A stretch of DNA of 64,000 bases, from contig NZ_JAJKBG010000002.1 of assembly GCF_022750635.1 (NCBI RefSeq), positions 186,001-250,000 on the forward strand, written 5' to 3'. The stretch is from Brevundimonas pishanensis. GTDB taxonomy: Bacteria; Pseudomonadota; Alphaproteobacteria; Caulobacterales; Caulobacteraceae. The notes under the pieces were generated by a model. That model ran no database searches. It had not been told where the DNA came from and was given only the letters and a program-made list of their open reading frames with translations. Of the stretch, positions 10,300 through 19,642 are shown piece after piece. Made by a program: the position numbers and the translations under genes. Every line of letters starts with the position of its first letter. Position 1 is the first letter of the stretch.

Positions 10300-11102
10300 T
10301 GCTGTTGGCGATTGAACAAGGCAATACCAACACGCTCTTTGCGGTTCACGACGGCGAAAGCTGGATCGCCCAGTGGCGGACTGCCACCGAGGCGACGCGC
10401 ACCGCCGATGAATACGCGGTTTGGCTGCACCAGTTATTCGTATTGATGGCGGCCAAGACCGGCCGCAGCATCGGCATGACCGACATGGACGGCTGTATTA
10501 TCTCGTCCGTGGTGCCGCAATCGATCTTCAACCTGCGCAACCTGTCGCGCCGCTATCTGGAGGTGGAACCTCTAGTGATCGGCGAGAATGCCGAGCTGGG
10601 CATTGAAGTTCGCATCCCCAAGCCGAGCGAGGCGGGCGCGGACCGTCTGGTGAACGCCATTGGCGCCCTGACGACCTATTCCGGCGACCTGCTGTTGATC
10701 GACAGCGGTACAGCCACCACATTCGACATCGTATCGGCTGGTGACGCCCCGGGCACGGGTGCCTTTGAGGGCGGCGTCATCGCGCCGGGTATCAATCTTT
10801 CCGTGCAGGCTCTGCACGAAGCGGCAGCGAAACTGCCGCGCATCGCTATTCAACGCCCGTCCGTCGTGATCGGGCGCGACACCGTCACCTCGATGCAGTC
10901 GGGGGTTTTCTGGGGCTATGTCGGCCTCATCGACGGGCTCGTCGCGCGCATCAAAGATGAGTGGGGACGTCCGATGACCGTGGTGGGAACCGGCGGCGTC
11001 GCGTCTCTGTTCGAAGGGGCGAGCAACAGTATTGACCGGTTTGATCCGGACCTGACCATCCGCGGCCTTTTGGAAATCTGGCGGCGGAATAACCTCCGAT
11101 AA
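10299..11102 (+). CDS. coaX: type III pantothenate kinase
   Basis: Phosphorylates pantothenate in the first step of coenzyme A synthesis. It has 267 residues of the acetate/sugar-kinase fold, with PNRP-like [23 protein letters not shown], the [11 protein letters not shown] nucleotide-binding region and [11 protein letters not shown]. The usual N-terminal D-x-G-N-T phosphate motif reads IEQGNTNT here, with Glu in place of Asp. I recall the same variant in Caulobacter CoaX, so it is probably lineage-wide rather than a defect. Start and stop fit tightly between birA and rnj. Confidence 0.94.
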   Translation: MLLAIEQGNTNTLFAVHDGESWIAQWRTATEATRTADEYAVWLHQLFVLMAAKTGRSIGMTDMDGCIISSVVPQSIFNLRNLSRRYLEVEPLVIGENAELGIEVRIPKPSEAGADRLVNAIGALTTYSGDLLLIDSGTATTFDIVSAGDAPGTGAFEGGVIAPGINLSVQALHEAAAKLPRIAIQRPSVVIGRDTVTSMQSGVFWGYVGLIDGLVARIKDEWGRPMTVVGTGGVASLFEGASNSIDRFDPDLTIRGLLEIWRRNNLR

Positions 11103-11109
11103 GGACTGT

Positions 11110-12780
11110 ATGACTCAAGTATCCCAGAACGAACTCGTTTACCTGCCGCTGGGCGGTTCGAACGAGGTCGGCATGAACCTCAATGCTTACGGCTTTGGGC
11201 CGGAGCATGATCGCAAATGGATCATCGTCGACGTAGGCGTGACCTTTGGCGATCAGTCGACGCCGGGCGTCGACGTGATTGTGCCCGATCCGGCCTTCCT
11301 CGAAGGCGAGGAAATCCTCGGCATCGTGCTGACCCACGCCCACGAAGACCACATCGGTGCTCTGGGCTGGATTTTGCCGCGCATCAGCGCGCCGATTTAT
11401 GCCACGCCGTTCACGGCCTTCCTCGTTCGCGAAAAGCTGCGCGAACGTAACGTTTTGGACGATGCCGAGCTGAACATCGTCGAACTGGGCGGCAAGGTCG
11501 ACCTCGGCCCGTTCGAAGTTACGTTCGTCAACATGACGCACTCGATTGCCGAACCGACCGGTCTGGCCATCAAGACGCCGCTGGGCTCCGTCTTGCACAC
11601 GGGCGACTGGAAGATCGACGACACGCCTGTCGTCGGCACCCCGACCGACGAAAACTTCATCCGCAGCCTCGGAGACGAAGGCGTGCTGGCCATGGTCTGC
11701 GATTCCACCAACGTATTCGTTGATGGCGTTGCGGGTTCCGAAGGCGATGTGCGTATCAAGCTTGCTGAACTGATCCAGCCGCTGAAGGGCCGCGTTGCTG
11801 TGGGCTGCTTCGCCTCGAACGTCGCCCGTATGGACAGCGTGATCCACGCTGCCGAACTGGCCGGTCGTCGCGTTGCGCTAGCGGGTCGTTCGATGCACCG
11901 CATCACGGCTGCCGCCAAGTCGGTCGGTATGCTTGCCGACGTTCAGTTCCTGTCGGAAGAAGAGGCCAAGGTCTGGCCCGCCGACAAGATCCTGTACCTG
12001 TGCACCGGCAGCCAGGGCGAGGACCGCGCCGCACTGTCGCGCATCGCCGATGGTACGCACCCGTTCGTGCGTCTGGGTGCTGGCGACCACTGCATCTTCT
12101 CGTCGCGCGTCATTCCGGGCAACGAGCTGGGCATCGCCCGTCTGCAGGACAAGCTGGCCGAGAAGGGTGTGCGTATCTACACCGAGAAGGACAGCCGCGG
12201 CATCCACGTCTCGGGCCACCCGTGCCGTGACGAACTGCGCCAGATGTATGAGTGGGCCAAGCCGAAGATTTCGGTACCGACCCACGGCCAGCGTCGTCAC
12301 CTGATCGAGCACGCCAACTTCGCCCGTGATATGGGCGTTACCCAGACCGCAACGCCGAAGAACGGCGAGATCGTCCGTCTGGCTCCGGGTATCGTCGAGA
12401 TCATCGACGAGGTTCCGGCCGGCCGTCTGTTCGTAGACGGCGGCATGCTGGTCGAGGAACAGGGCGAGGCTCTGCGCGAGCGCAAACATGCGGCCAGCAA
12501 CGGTATGCTGGTGGTGTCCTTCGCCCTCGACAAGCGCGGCAAGATCGTCAGTGATATCGACATCCGCTCGATCGGCCTTCCGGGCGACGAGAAGAACAAG
12601 CTCGAAGAAGTCCTCGATGATCTGGCCGAGCGCGTCGAAGATACGGTCAACGGCCTGAAGGGTGCAGCCCTTGAGGACGAGATCGTGATCGAACAGGCTG
12701 TGGCTCGGACGCTGAAAAAGGCCAGCCAGCGCGTCTGGGGCCGTCGTCCAATCGTTGAAACGGTTGTTCTGAGGCTCTGA
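11110..12780 (+). CDS. rnj: ribonuclease J
   Basis: Metallo-beta-lactamase/beta-CASP ribonuclease with 5'-exonuclease and endonuclease activity in mRNA and rRNA processing. The 556 residues contain the zinc-binding THAHEDHIGAL motif (about residue 75), a second HTGDWKIDD motif, the beta-CASP region, and STHVSGH-like HVSGHPCRDELRQM followed by PTHGQRRHL. The length is normal for the alphaproteobacterial RNase J. Its TGA overlaps the ATG of the downstream DUF3088 gene. Confidence 0.95.
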   Translation: MTQVSQNELVYLPLGGSNEVGMNLNAYGFGPEHDRKWIIVDVGVTFGDQSTPGVDVIVPDPAFLEGEEILGIVLTHAHEDHIGALGWILPRISAPIYATPFTAFLVREKLRERNVLDDAELNIVELGGKVDLGPFEVTFVNMTHSIAEPTGLAIKTPLGSVLHTGDWKIDDTPVVGTPTDENFIRSLGDEGVLAMVCDSTNVFVDGVAGSEGDVRIKLAELIQPLKGRVAVGCFASNVARMDSVIHAAELAGRRVALAGRSMHRITAAAKSVGMLADVQFLSEEEAKVWPADKILYLCTGSQGEDRAALSRIADGTHPFVRLGAGDHCIFSSRVIPGNELGIARLQDKLAEKGVRIYTEKDSRGIHVSGHPCRDELRQMYEWAKPKISVPTHGQRRHLIEHANFARDMGVTQTATPKNGEIVRLAPGIVEIIDEVPAGRLFVDGGMLVEEQGEALRERKHAASNGMLVVSFALDKRGKIVSDIDIRSIGLPGDEKNKLEEVLDDLAERVEDTVNGLKGAALEDEIVIEQAVARTLKKASQRVWGRRPIVETVVLRL

Positions 12781-13118
12781 TGACCGACAGGCTGTACCTG
12801 CTCAATCCGGATTGGCACGACGATCAGGGCGGCCCATGGTTCTGCCCGCCGGGCGCGATGATCGAGGGCGTTCTCGGCCTCTATCCGCGCCTGCGCGAGC
12901 AGATGACCATCACCTATGTCGACCACCCGCGCCCGCGCGCGCTCGTGGTGGCCGAAGTAGGGGAGGCCGACCAATCCTGCCCTATGTTGATCCTCGACGG
13001 CGAGTTTGACTGGCCGGATGCTCTCGTCAGCGCCGAAACAGGGGCGCGATATCTCAAGGACGGCGACATTCTGCCGTATTGGGCGGCCCGCTACGGTATT
13101 GGCCGCCCGCACCCCTAA
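12780..13118 (+). CDS. DUF3088 family protein
   Basis: A 112-residue conserved protein of unknown function. The pattern LNPDWHD...PWFCPPGAMIEGVLGLYP, then VDHPRPRALVV and EADQSCPMLILDGEF, fits DUF3088, a small family with a glutaredoxin/thioredoxin-like outline and one conserved Cys (here in WFCPP). Start and stop overlap shows coupling to rnj. It faces the converging tautomerase gene across 15 bases. Confidence 0.75.
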   Translation: MTDRLYLLNPDWHDDQGGPWFCPPGAMIEGVLGLYPRLREQMTITYVDHPRPRALVVAEVGEADQSCPMLILDGEFDWPDALVSAETGARYLKDGDILPYWAARYGIGRPHP

Positions 13119-13133
13119 AGGGATTGGACCGGA

Positions 13134-13490
13134 TCAGCCCGCTGTCACCTTGTGATAGTTGGGCTTGTCCAGTTCGCCGATCTCCACGCTGATCTGGCGC
13201 GGACCATCATATTGGGTCAAAGCCGCAACCAGGGCCTGTTGCACTGCCTGACCCAGAGCGGTCTTCTGCTCCTGCGTGCGTCCCGTGAGGATGCGCAGAT
13301 CACAGTGCACCATGGCCTGAGCAGGCGATCCGTCCGCAATCACCAGATCCTCTGCCCGTACAATCCGGGTCTTGCATGATTCCAGCGTCGCACCGGTATG
13401 CACTTCGCACAGATGGTGGATGTCCAGCGCCAGTGCGCGGAAGTCGGCGTTGTCGAAATGGGTGGAGTGTTCGAGCATAATCTGTGGCAT
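13134..13490 (-). CDS. 5-carboxymethyl-2-hydroxymuconate Δ-isomerase family protein
   Basis: A 118-residue tautomerase-superfamily protein of the CHMI type (HpcD/HpaF, homoprotocatechuate degradation). The start MPQIMLEHSTHF puts Pro at position 2, which becomes the catalytic N-terminal proline after Met removal. TGRTQEQKTALGQAVQQAL and ISVEIGELDKPNYHK are family-like. No other aromatic-catabolism gene is nearby, so the natural substrate is uncertain. It is the only minus-strand gene in the left 19 kb. Confidence 0.82.
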   Translation of the reverse strand: MPQIMLEHSTHFDNADFRALALDIHHLCEVHTGATLESCKTRIVRAEDLVIADGSPAQAMVHCDLRILTGRTQEQKTALGQAVQQALVAALTQYDGPRQISVEIGELDKPNYHKVTAG

Positions 13491-13575
13491 GACGGGTCCT
13501 GAGATTGGGTGACTGTCATCTACGCCGTGCGTGGGCTGGCGTCACCCTTACGTGCTTGTCTTTGGGGATGTGTCT

Positions 13576-13848
13576 ATGCCGCTGGGTCCTTTCACCCTTG
13601 TCGCTATCTATCTGACGTCGTGGTGGATCGTACTGTTTATGATCCTGCCACTGGGTATGAGCGGTCAGGTGGACGCGCCCCCGACGGACGGCTCACAGTG
13701 GGGGGCACCGAAGAACCCCAATCTGAAGAAGAAATTCATCACCACGACCTGGGTTTCGGCCATCGTCTGGGTCGTCATCGTGGGTGTGATCTGGTCGGGT
13801 ATCATCCCCGTGCCCGAGATCGATCCGTCGCGTCTGCCGGCGCTTTAA
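13576..13848 (+). CDS. DUF1467 family membrane protein
   Basis: A 90-residue protein with two transmembrane helices: FTLVAIYLTSWWIVLFMILPLGM near the N-terminus and WVSAIVWVVIVGVIWSGII near the C-terminus, separated by a hydrophilic loop containing PKNPNLKKKF. The pattern is the alphaproteobacterial DUF1467 family, typically located before proS as here. The ATG at 13576 begins MPLGPFTLV, the usual family N-terminus; a start 45 bases further upstream would add 15 unrelated residues. Function unknown. Confidence 0.85.
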   Translation: MPLGPFTLVAIYLTSWWIVLFMILPLGMSGQVDAPPTDGSQWGAPKNPNLKKKFITTTWVSAIVWVVIVGVIWSGIIPVPEIDPSRLPAL

Positions 13849-13943
13849 AGCGCGTCTCAAACCCATTTTTCCGGCGGCGTGCGTTGCCATGCCAAAGCCC
13901 TAGGGGCTAATCACTCCGGACAAGATTCAGGAAAGCCTACCCC

Positions 13944-15260
13944 ATGCGTCTGTCGCGCTATTTTCTGCCGACCCTCAAGGAAGCCCCTTCGGATGCCCAG
14001 ATCGTCTCGCACCAGCTGATGCTGCGTGCAGGCATGATCAAGCAGGAAGCCGCGGGCATCTATGCCTGGCTGCCGTTGGGCCTGCGTGTTCTGCGCAAGA
14101 TCGAAAACATCGTCCGCGAAGAGCAGACCAAGGCAGGCGCTGTCGAGCTGCTGATGCCGACGCTGCAACTGGCAGACCTGTGGCGCGAGTCGGGCCGCTA
14201 TGACGCCTATGGTCCGGAGATGCTGCGCATTACCGACCGTCACGAGCGCGAACTGCTGTACGGACCGACCAACGAGGAAATGGTCACGGACATCTTCCGT
14301 GGCTATGTGAAGTCCTACAAGTCGCTGCCGCTGAACCTCTTCCACATCCAGTGGAAGTTCCGTGACGAGCGCCGTCCGCGCTTTGGCGTGATGCGTGGCC
14401 GCGAGTTCCTGATGAAGGACGCTTACTCGTTCGACATCGACGAAGCGTCGGCCCGTATCGCCTACAAGCGTATGTTTGCGGCCTACCTGAACACCTTCTC
14501 GCGTCTGGGCCTCAAGGCCGTGCCTATGCGCGCCGACACCGGCCCGATCGGTGGCGACCTTTCGCACGAGTTCATCGTTCTGGCCGACACCGGCGAGAGC
14601 GAAGTCTTCTGCGACCGTAAGCTGGTGGAAATGGCCCCTCCGGGTCACGACCTGAGCATCGAGCAACTGGAAGCCGTGTTTGACGAGCGCACCGCGCTAT
14701 ACGCCGCCACCGAAGAAATGCACGACGCGGACCGCTTCGCTGCTGAAACGGCAGAGGGCGACCGCCTGTCGGCCCGCGGTATCGAAGTCGGCCACATCTT
14801 CTACTTCGGCACCAAATACTCGGCCCCGATGAAGGCCAAAGTCGCTGGTCCGGACGGCAAGGACACCGAAGTCCACATGGGCTCGTACGGCGTCGGCGTC
14901 TCGCGTCTGCTGGGTGCGATCATCGAAGCCAGCCACGACGACGCGGGGATCATCTGGCCGGATTCGGTCGCGCCCTTCGACGTCGCCGTCATTTCGATGC
15001 GCGCTTCGGACGAAGCCGTCTCGGCGGCTTGTGAAGATGCGGTGAAGCGTCTGGAAGCCGCTGGCGTCGACGTTCTGTACGACGACACCGACGAGCGCCC
15101 GGGCGGCAAATTCGCCACTGCCGATCTTATTGGCATTCCGTGGCAACTGGTTATCGGTCCTAAGGGTTTGGCTGACGGCGTGGTTGAACTGAAACGACGC
15201 GCGACGGGTGAAAAGCAAACCCTGTCGCTGGATGCTGCTGTGGAGCTGCTTACGAAATGA
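13944..15260 (+). CDS. proS: proline--tRNA ligase
   Basis: Class II aminoacyl-tRNA synthetase charging tRNA-Pro. At 438 residues it is the short alphaproteobacterial type without the inserted editing domain. Motif 1 region (residues about 45-75), motif 2 ([24 protein letters not shown] region), motif 3 ([14 protein letters not shown]) and the C-terminal anticodon-binding domain ([16 protein letters not shown] to [12 protein letters not shown]) follow in order. The stop overlaps the start of lolC (ATGA). Confidence 0.96.
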   Translation: MRLSRYFLPTLKEAPSDAQIVSHQLMLRAGMIKQEAAGIYAWLPLGLRVLRKIENIVREEQTKAGAVELLMPTLQLADLWRESGRYDAYGPEMLRITDRHERELLYGPTNEEMVTDIFRGYVKSYKSLPLNLFHIQWKFRDERRPRFGVMRGREFLMKDAYSFDIDEASARIAYKRMFAAYLNTFSRLGLKAVPMRADTGPIGGDLSHEFIVLADTGESEVFCDRKLVEMAPPGHDLSIEQLEAVFDERTALYAATEEMHDADRFAAETAEGDRLSARGIEVGHIFYFGTKYSAPMKAKVAGPDGKDTEVHMGSYGVGVSRLLGAIIEASHDDAGIIWPDSVAPFDVAVISMRASDEAVSAACEDAVKRLEAAGVDVLYDDTDERPGGKFATADLIGIPWQLVIGPKGLADGVVELKRRATGEKQTLSLDAAVELLTK

Positions 15261-16576
15261 CCGAACACGCGACCGGATCCGTTCCGTCGCCGTCCCCCGC
15301 ATCGCGCCCGTCGGGCCCGTTCTCCTCTTGGGAGATCGGGCTGGCGCTGCGTTACCTCCGCGCCAAGCGCAAGGAGGGCGGGGTGGCCCTGATCGCCATC
15401 ATCAGTTTTGTCGGCATCATGCTGGCTGTGGCGGTGTTGATCAGCGTGATGAGTATTATGGCGGGCTTCCGCGGTACGCTCATGGACCGGATCTTGTCGT
15501 TCAACGGCCATATGTACGTTCAGGGGCCGGTGTTGTGGGCTGCGGACCGCGACGCCACCCTGAAGCGACTGACGGACTTGCCTGGTGTGGCGTCGGTCAG
15601 TCCCTATACCGAGAACGCGGCCATGTTCCGCGTGGCCGGTGCCGCAACAGGCGGCATTGTCCGCGGCGTGCGTCCGCAGGACCTGCAAGCTTCCAAATAC
15701 ATCTATGAATCGCTCGACGATGCGGCCAAGGCCAGCTTCGGCAAGGGCGAGTGGGGCGGCGATAACGTCCTGATCGGCAAGACGCTGGCCAATGAGATGG
15801 GTCTGCGTGTAGGCGATCCTATCAGCCTGTACTCTCCGACAGGTGCTGACAGCGCCTTCGGCAATCTGGGCGGTCTGGAAAAGACCTATATCGTCGGCGG
15901 TATCTATACTTCCGGTGCGTCGGACTATGATCGCGCCTACGTCTTCATGCCGCTGGAACAGGCTCAACTGTTCTTCGGCAAGGACGGCGTCTGGGACGTG
16001 ATCGAGATGAAGGTCGACCAGCCTGACAAGGTCGAGACCATGATCGCGCCTGTGACACAGCTTGCTGGACCCGGTGCCGTTGTTACAGACTGGCGTAACC
16101 GTCAGGCCGCCATCTGGGGGGCCCTGAAGGTCGAGCGCGTGGCCATGAGCATCATTCTGGGCATGGTGGTCGCAATCGCCGCCATGAACATCATCAGCGG
16201 CATCGTCATGCTGGTGAAGAACAAGACCCGCGACATCGCCATCCTGCGCACTATCGGTGCCAGCCAGTCGGCGATCCTGCGGATCTTCTTCGTGTCGGGT
16301 GCAGCCATCGGCATTGGGGGTACTATTGCCGGTCTGACGCTGGGCCTGCTGTTCTGCCTGAACATCGGCTCGATCCAGCACTTCCTCGAAGCCCTGCTGG
16401 GCGTCCAGTTGTTCAATGCGGACGTCTATATGCTCGATTCCATTCCGGCGGACGTCGATCCGTGGGACGTGACGTGGGTCGCGGTCTTCTCCTTCTTCAT
16501 GAGCTGCCTCGCCAGCTTGCCGCCGTCGTGGAACGCGTCGCGCATTGATCCGGTGGAGGCTCTACGCTTTGAATAA
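15257..16576 (+). CDS. lolC: lipoprotein-releasing ABC transporter permease (LolC/LolE family)
   Basis: Inner-membrane permease that, with LolD, extracts outer-membrane lipoproteins for transfer to LolA. The protein has 439 residues: one helix near residue 50 ([21 protein letters not shown]), a large periplasmic domain to about residue 295, then three C-terminal helices of the FtsX/MacB fold with the conserved [18 protein letters not shown] coupling segment. A single permease gene suggests a homodimeric LolC/F arrangement. lolD begins within its last codons. Confidence 0.92.
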   Translation: MTEHATGSVPSPSPASRPSGPFSSWEIGLALRYLRAKRKEGGVALIAIISFVGIMLAVAVLISVMSIMAGFRGTLMDRILSFNGHMYVQGPVLWAADRDATLKRLTDLPGVASVSPYTENAAMFRVAGAATGGIVRGVRPQDLQASKYIYESLDDAAKASFGKGEWGGDNVLIGKTLANEMGLRVGDPISLYSPTGADSAFGNLGGLEKTYIVGGIYTSGASDYDRAYVFMPLEQAQLFFGKDGVWDVIEMKVDQPDKVETMIAPVTQLAGPGAVVTDWRNRQAAIWGALKVERVAMSIILGMVVAIAAMNIISGIVMLVKNKTRDIAILRTIGASQSAILRIFFVSGAAIGIGGTIAGLTLGLLFCLNIGSIQHFLEALLGVQLFNADVYMLDSIPADVDPWDVTWVAVFSFFMSCLASLPPSWNASRIDPVEALRFE

Positions 16577-17312
16577 GTTGCTCAAGAGAAAGACCGCCAC
16601 GGCTCCGGTCGAAGGCGCGCCGACGCTCTCGCTGCGCGGCGTGACCCGTACCTATAAGACGGGGCAGGGCGGTTTAACGGTGCTTAAGGGTGTCGATCTA
16701 GACATCATGCCGGGCGAGGTTGTTGGCCTTATCGGTCCATCGGGTTCGGGCAAGTCGTCGCTGCTGCATGCTGCGGGCCTTTTGGAGCGCCCGACCTCGG
16801 GTCAGGTGATGATTGACGGCGAAGACGTCGGCGCTCTGGACGAGCGTGCGCGCACGCGCATCCGTCTGGGCCGCATCGGCTTCGTCTATCAGTTCCACCA
16901 TCTGCTGCCCGAGTTCGACGCACTCGACAACGTGGCCTTGCCGATGCGTATCGCTGGCGTGCGCGAGGCGGAGGCCCGCGCGCGTGCGACCGAAATGCTG
17001 GCGGCGCTGGGGCTAGGCGAGCGTGTGACGCACCAACCGGCCCAGTTGTCGGGTGGCGAGCAACAGCGTGTGGCCATTGCCCGCGCACTGGCTAACAGCC
17101 CGCGCTTGCTGCTGGCCGACGAGCCGACCGGCAACCTTGATCCGACGACCAGCCATACTGTGTTTGAAGCCTTGCGCCGTCTGGCCAAGGAGGAGGGTGT
17201 CGCGGCTCTGATCGCGACCCACAACATGGAACTGGCCGGACATATGGACCGCGTCTTCGCTCTGAAGGACGGCCATCTGGAAGAGCGCAAGGCCGAGAGC
17301 CAAACATGGTGA
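16569..17312 (+). CDS. lolD: lipoprotein-releasing system ATP-binding protein
   Basis: ATPase partner of the lolC permease. It has Walker [18 protein letters not shown], the Q-loop, the signature LSGGEQQRVAIARAL, Walker B LLLADEPTGNLD and the switch His in ATHNMELA. The best start is TTG 16569, giving 247 residues: it follows GGAGG (16555-16559) by 9 bases and overlaps the lolC stop. An in-frame TTG at 16545 lies further inside lolC. This is the last gene before a 190-base gap and the ribosomal-protein pair. Confidence 0.93.
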   Translation: MNKLLKRKTATAPVEGAPTLSLRGVTRTYKTGQGGLTVLKGVDLDIMPGEVVGLIGPSGSGKSSLLHAAGLLERPTSGQVMIDGEDVGALDERARTRIRLGRIGFVYQFHHLLPEFDALDNVALPMRIAGVREAEARARATEMLAALGLGERVTHQPAQLSGGEQQRVAIARALANSPRLLLADEPTGNLDPTTSHTVFEALRRLAKEEGVAALIATHNMELAGHMDRVFALKDGHLEERKAESQTW

Positions 17313-17318
17313 AATGGA

Positions 17319-17358
17319 GGGTATTTTAATACCAACCTTCGGGTATTTTAATACCAAC
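17319..17358 (+). repeat. tandem 18-bp repeat, each with a GGTATT-TT-AATACC palindrome
   Basis: The sequence GGGTATTTTAATACCAAC occurs twice, at 17319-17336 and 17341-17358, a period of 22 bases. Each copy contains the palindrome GGTATT-TT-AATACC (17320-17333 and 17342-17355). It begins 6 bases after the lolD stop. About two helical turns separate the copies, so this could be a double operator or a REP-like element; neither role is shown. Confidence 0.75.
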
Positions 17359-17502
17359 TAATAAAAATCGTTCTACTTCAATGCTCTAGCGATTTTTCGG
17401 CCTGTGGATTGACGTTGACGTTCTCCGCAACCCGCATTATCAAGCCCACCAATGTCCTCCCCAAGCGGGACGGACTGTTTTTACGTCTTTAGGACCCTCA
17501 TA
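17359..17502 (+). promoter_or_regulatory. probable rplM promoter and leader
   Basis: Upstream of rplM, TTGACG at 17415-17420 (with an overlapping copy at 17409-17414) and TATCAA at 17438-17443 are spaced 17 bases and fit a housekeeping sigma-70 promoter. An AT-rich inverted repeat AAAAATCG (17363-17370) / CGATTTTT (17390-17397) lies before it. The leader to the ATG at 17503 is about 50 bases. The rest of the lolD-rplM gap shows nothing else recognisable. Confidence 0.5.
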
Positions 17503-17979
17503 ATGCTGAAGAGCACTACGGCTGCACAAAAGCCGGCTGAGGTCGAAAAGAAGTGGATCCATATCGACGCTGAAGGCGTCGTGGTGGGCCGTCTTGCGAC
17601 CTTCATCGCTAACCGCCTGCGCGGTAAGCACCTGCCGACCTACACCCCGCACGTTGACATGGGCGACTACGTCGTCGTCACCAACGTCGATAAGGTTGTA
17701 TTCACCGGCAAGAAGAACACCGACAAGGTTTACTACCGCCACACCGGTCACCCGGGCGGTATCAAGGAAACCACCCCGGAGAAGGTCCTGAACGGCCGTT
17801 TCCCGGAGCGCGTTCTTGAGAAAGCCGTTGAGCGTATGCTGCCGAAAGAGTCGCCGCTGGCTCGCGCGCAGATGACTCACCTGCGTCTGTTCGCTGGTTC
17901 GGAACACGACCACGCCGCCCAACAGCCGACCACCATCGACTTCAAGTCGATGTCGGCCAAGAACACCCGGAGCGCATAA
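17503..17979 (+). CDS. rplM: 50S ribosomal protein L13
   Basis: Large-subunit ribosomal protein of 158 residues. Hallmarks are [54 protein letters not shown] and [17 protein letters not shown] 17503 is chosen over an in-frame start at 17452 because it follows AGGA at the usual distance and gives the family length. rpsI follows after 2 bases, the universal rplM-rpsI pair. Confidence 0.98.
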   Translation: MLKSTTAAQKPAEVEKKWIHIDAEGVVVGRLATFIANRLRGKHLPTYTPHVDMGDYVVVTNVDKVVFTGKKNTDKVYYRHTGHPGGIKETTPEKVLNGRFPERVLEKAVERMLPKESPLARAQMTHLRLFAGSEHDHAAQQPTTIDFKSMSAKNTRSA

Positions 17980-17981
17980 GC

Positions 17982-18467
17982 ATGACTGACGCGATTCAAG
18001 AAACCGCTGAAGGCTTCGACGCTCTGAAGGGCCTCGGCACTGAAGCTGCTGCTGTTGTTGCTGAACCGAAGATCGACGCCCTGGGCCGCTCGTACTCGAC
18101 CGGCAAGCGTAAGAACGCTATCGCCCGCGTCTGGGTGAAGCGCGGCACTGGCAAGATCACGGTCAACGGCAAAGAACTGAACGACTATTTCGCTCGTCCG
18201 GTTCTGCAAATGATGGTTGCTCAGCCGCTAAACGTTGCTGACCGCCTGACCCAATACGACGTCGTCTGCACCGTCACCGGTTCGGGTCTGTCGGGTCAAG
18301 CTGGCGCAATCCGTCACGGCCTGTCGCACGCTCTGACTCACTACGAACCGGAACTGCGCAAGGTTCTGAAGCCGCACGGCTTCCTGACCCGCGACAGCCG
18401 CGTCGTTGAACGTAAGAAGTACGGCCGCGCAAAAGCACGCCGCAGCTTCCAGTTCTCGAAGCGCTAA
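17982..18467 (+). CDS. rpsI: 30S ribosomal protein S9
   Basis: Small-subunit ribosomal protein with 161 residues. The core [27 protein letters not shown] to the C-terminal basic tail [17 protein letters not shown] is typical; the last residues reach the P-site tRNA. An extra N-terminal stretch of about 35 acidic/alanine-rich residues is common in alphaproteobacteria. It is co-transcribed with rplM and ends at a strong terminator. Confidence 0.98.
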   Translation: MTDAIQETAEGFDALKGLGTEAAAVVAEPKIDALGRSYSTGKRKNAIARVWVKRGTGKITVNGKELNDYFARPVLQMMVAQPLNVADRLTQYDVVCTVTGSGLSGQAGAIRHGLSHALTHYEPELRKVLKPHGFLTRDSRVVERKKYGRAKARRSFQFSKR

Positions 18468-18492
18468 TCGCTTTACCGCGATCGGTATTTGG

Positions 18493-18531
18493 AAAGGGCG
18501 TTCCGGAGAAATCCGGGGCGCTCTTTTCTTT
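18493..18531 (+). terminator. intrinsic terminator of rplM-rpsI
   Basis: GGGCGTTCCGGA pairs with TCCGGGGCGCTC (two G·U pairs and one mismatch) around a short loop, followed by TTTTCTTTT. It lies about 30 bases after the rpsI stop. Confidence 0.8.
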
Positions 18532-18614
18532 TGGGCTTTCTGCGCATTGTTCGCGCGGGCCAAGCCTATTATGTCAGCGTCGCCGCACCGTTGCGGCTTA
18601 GGGATTAGAGTGAG

Positions 18615-19565
18615 TTGACCCACACCATCTACATCGACGGCGAGGCCGGTACGACCGGTCTGGAAATCCGCGAACGCCTTGAGGCGCGCACCGACCTGCA
18701 ACTGATGTTGCTGGGCGACCGACGTCGTGATGTGGAAGCCCGACGCGAGGCGCTGAACAGCGCCGATGCCGTTATCCTGTGCCTGCCGGATGATGCGGCC
18801 AAGGAAGCCGTGTCGATGATCGAGAACGATAAGGTTCGCGTAATCGACGCCTCGACGGCTTATCGCGTCGATCCGAACTGGGTTTACGGCTTTGCCGAAA
18901 TGGACGCGGGCCAGCGCGAGGCCATCGCCAGCTCGACCCGCGTGTCGAACCCCGGCTGCTATCCGACCGGCTTCATCGCCCTGATGCGTCCGCTCGTCGC
19001 GGCAGGCATTGTGCCTGCGGATCATCCGGTCACCGTAAACGCCGTGTCCGGCTATTCGGGCGGCGGCAAGCAGATGATCGCCGAGTTTGAAGCTGCCAAA
19101 GAATCTGAGGGGGCCGCTTCGACCGCGTTCCGTGGGTATGGCCTGTCGCTGAAGCACAAGCACGTGCCGGAAATGACCAAGCACACGGGCCTGCAACAGC
19201 CTGTGCTGTTCTCGCCAGCCGTGGGCAACTATCGCCAAGGCATGCTGGTGGAAGTGCCGCTGCATCTGGTCAGCCTGTCGCAAGGCGCGTCGGTGGAAAG
19301 CATCCACGCGGCTCTGGCTGCGGCCTATGAAGGCCAGCGTTTCGTCGAGGTTGTCGATCTGGCAGCCTCGGAAGCCATGACCGGCATCGAGCCGGAAGCG
19401 CTGAATGGCACCAACACCGTGCGTCTGCATGTGTTCGGCGACCGCAACGGCGGTCAAGTCCGCCTGGTTGCGATGCTGGACAATCTGGGCAAGGGCGCAT
19501 CGGGCGCTGCGGTCCAGAACCTCAACATTATGCTGGGTCTGGACGAAGCCACCGGCCTTCGCTGA
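18615..19565 (+). CDS. argC: N-acetyl-gamma-glutamyl-phosphate reductase (type 2)
   Basis: Third step of arginine synthesis, NADPH-dependent reduction of N-acetylglutamyl phosphate. At 316 residues it is the shorter type-2 form. It shows IYIDGEAGTTGLEIRERL in the NADP-binding fold, the catalytic cysteine in VSNPGCYPTGFIAL, and SGYSGGGKQMI. The start is TTG 18615 (MTHTIYIDGEAG) after AGAGTGAG. It stands alone between two terminators. Confidence 0.95.
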   Translation: MTHTIYIDGEAGTTGLEIRERLEARTDLQLMLLGDRRRDVEARREALNSADAVILCLPDDAAKEAVSMIENDKVRVIDASTAYRVDPNWVYGFAEMDAGQREAIASSTRVSNPGCYPTGFIALMRPLVAAGIVPADHPVTVNAVSGYSGGGKQMIAEFEAAKESEGAASTAFRGYGLSLKHKHVPEMTKHTGLQQPVLFSPAVGNYRQGMLVEVPLHLVSLSQGASVESIHAALAAAYEGQRFVEVVDLAASEAMTGIEPEALNGTNTVRLHVFGDRNGGQVRLVAMLDNLGKGASGAAVQNLNIMLGLDEATGLR

Positions 19566-19584
19566 ACCCGACACAAGCTGTGAA

Positions 19585-19618
19585 AAAGGCCCGCTCCGAT
19601 ATCTCGGGGCGGGCCTTT
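19585..19618 (+). terminator. bidirectional terminator between argC and cobS
   Basis: AAAGGCCCGC (19585-19594) is complementary to GCGGGCCTTT (19609-19618), with an inner loop. A/T runs on both sides let it serve both convergent genes. Confidence 0.85.
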
Positions 19619-19642
19619 CGCTGTTCAGAAGGCGAGGGGGCT

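Noticed and set aside
14801-16381. Minus-strand open frame of 526 codons opposite proS and lolC
   Set aside because: It runs across two real genes, and its composition is that of a codon-bias shadow.
17328-17353. Two TTAA units in the repeats after lolD as a CtrA site
   Set aside because: They are 22 bases apart and each lies at the centre of a palindrome, which does not fit TTAA-N7-TTAA.
17363-17397. AAAAATCG / CGATTTTT inverted repeat as lolD terminator
   Set aside because: The stem has only two G-C pairs, a 19-base loop and no T-tract after it.
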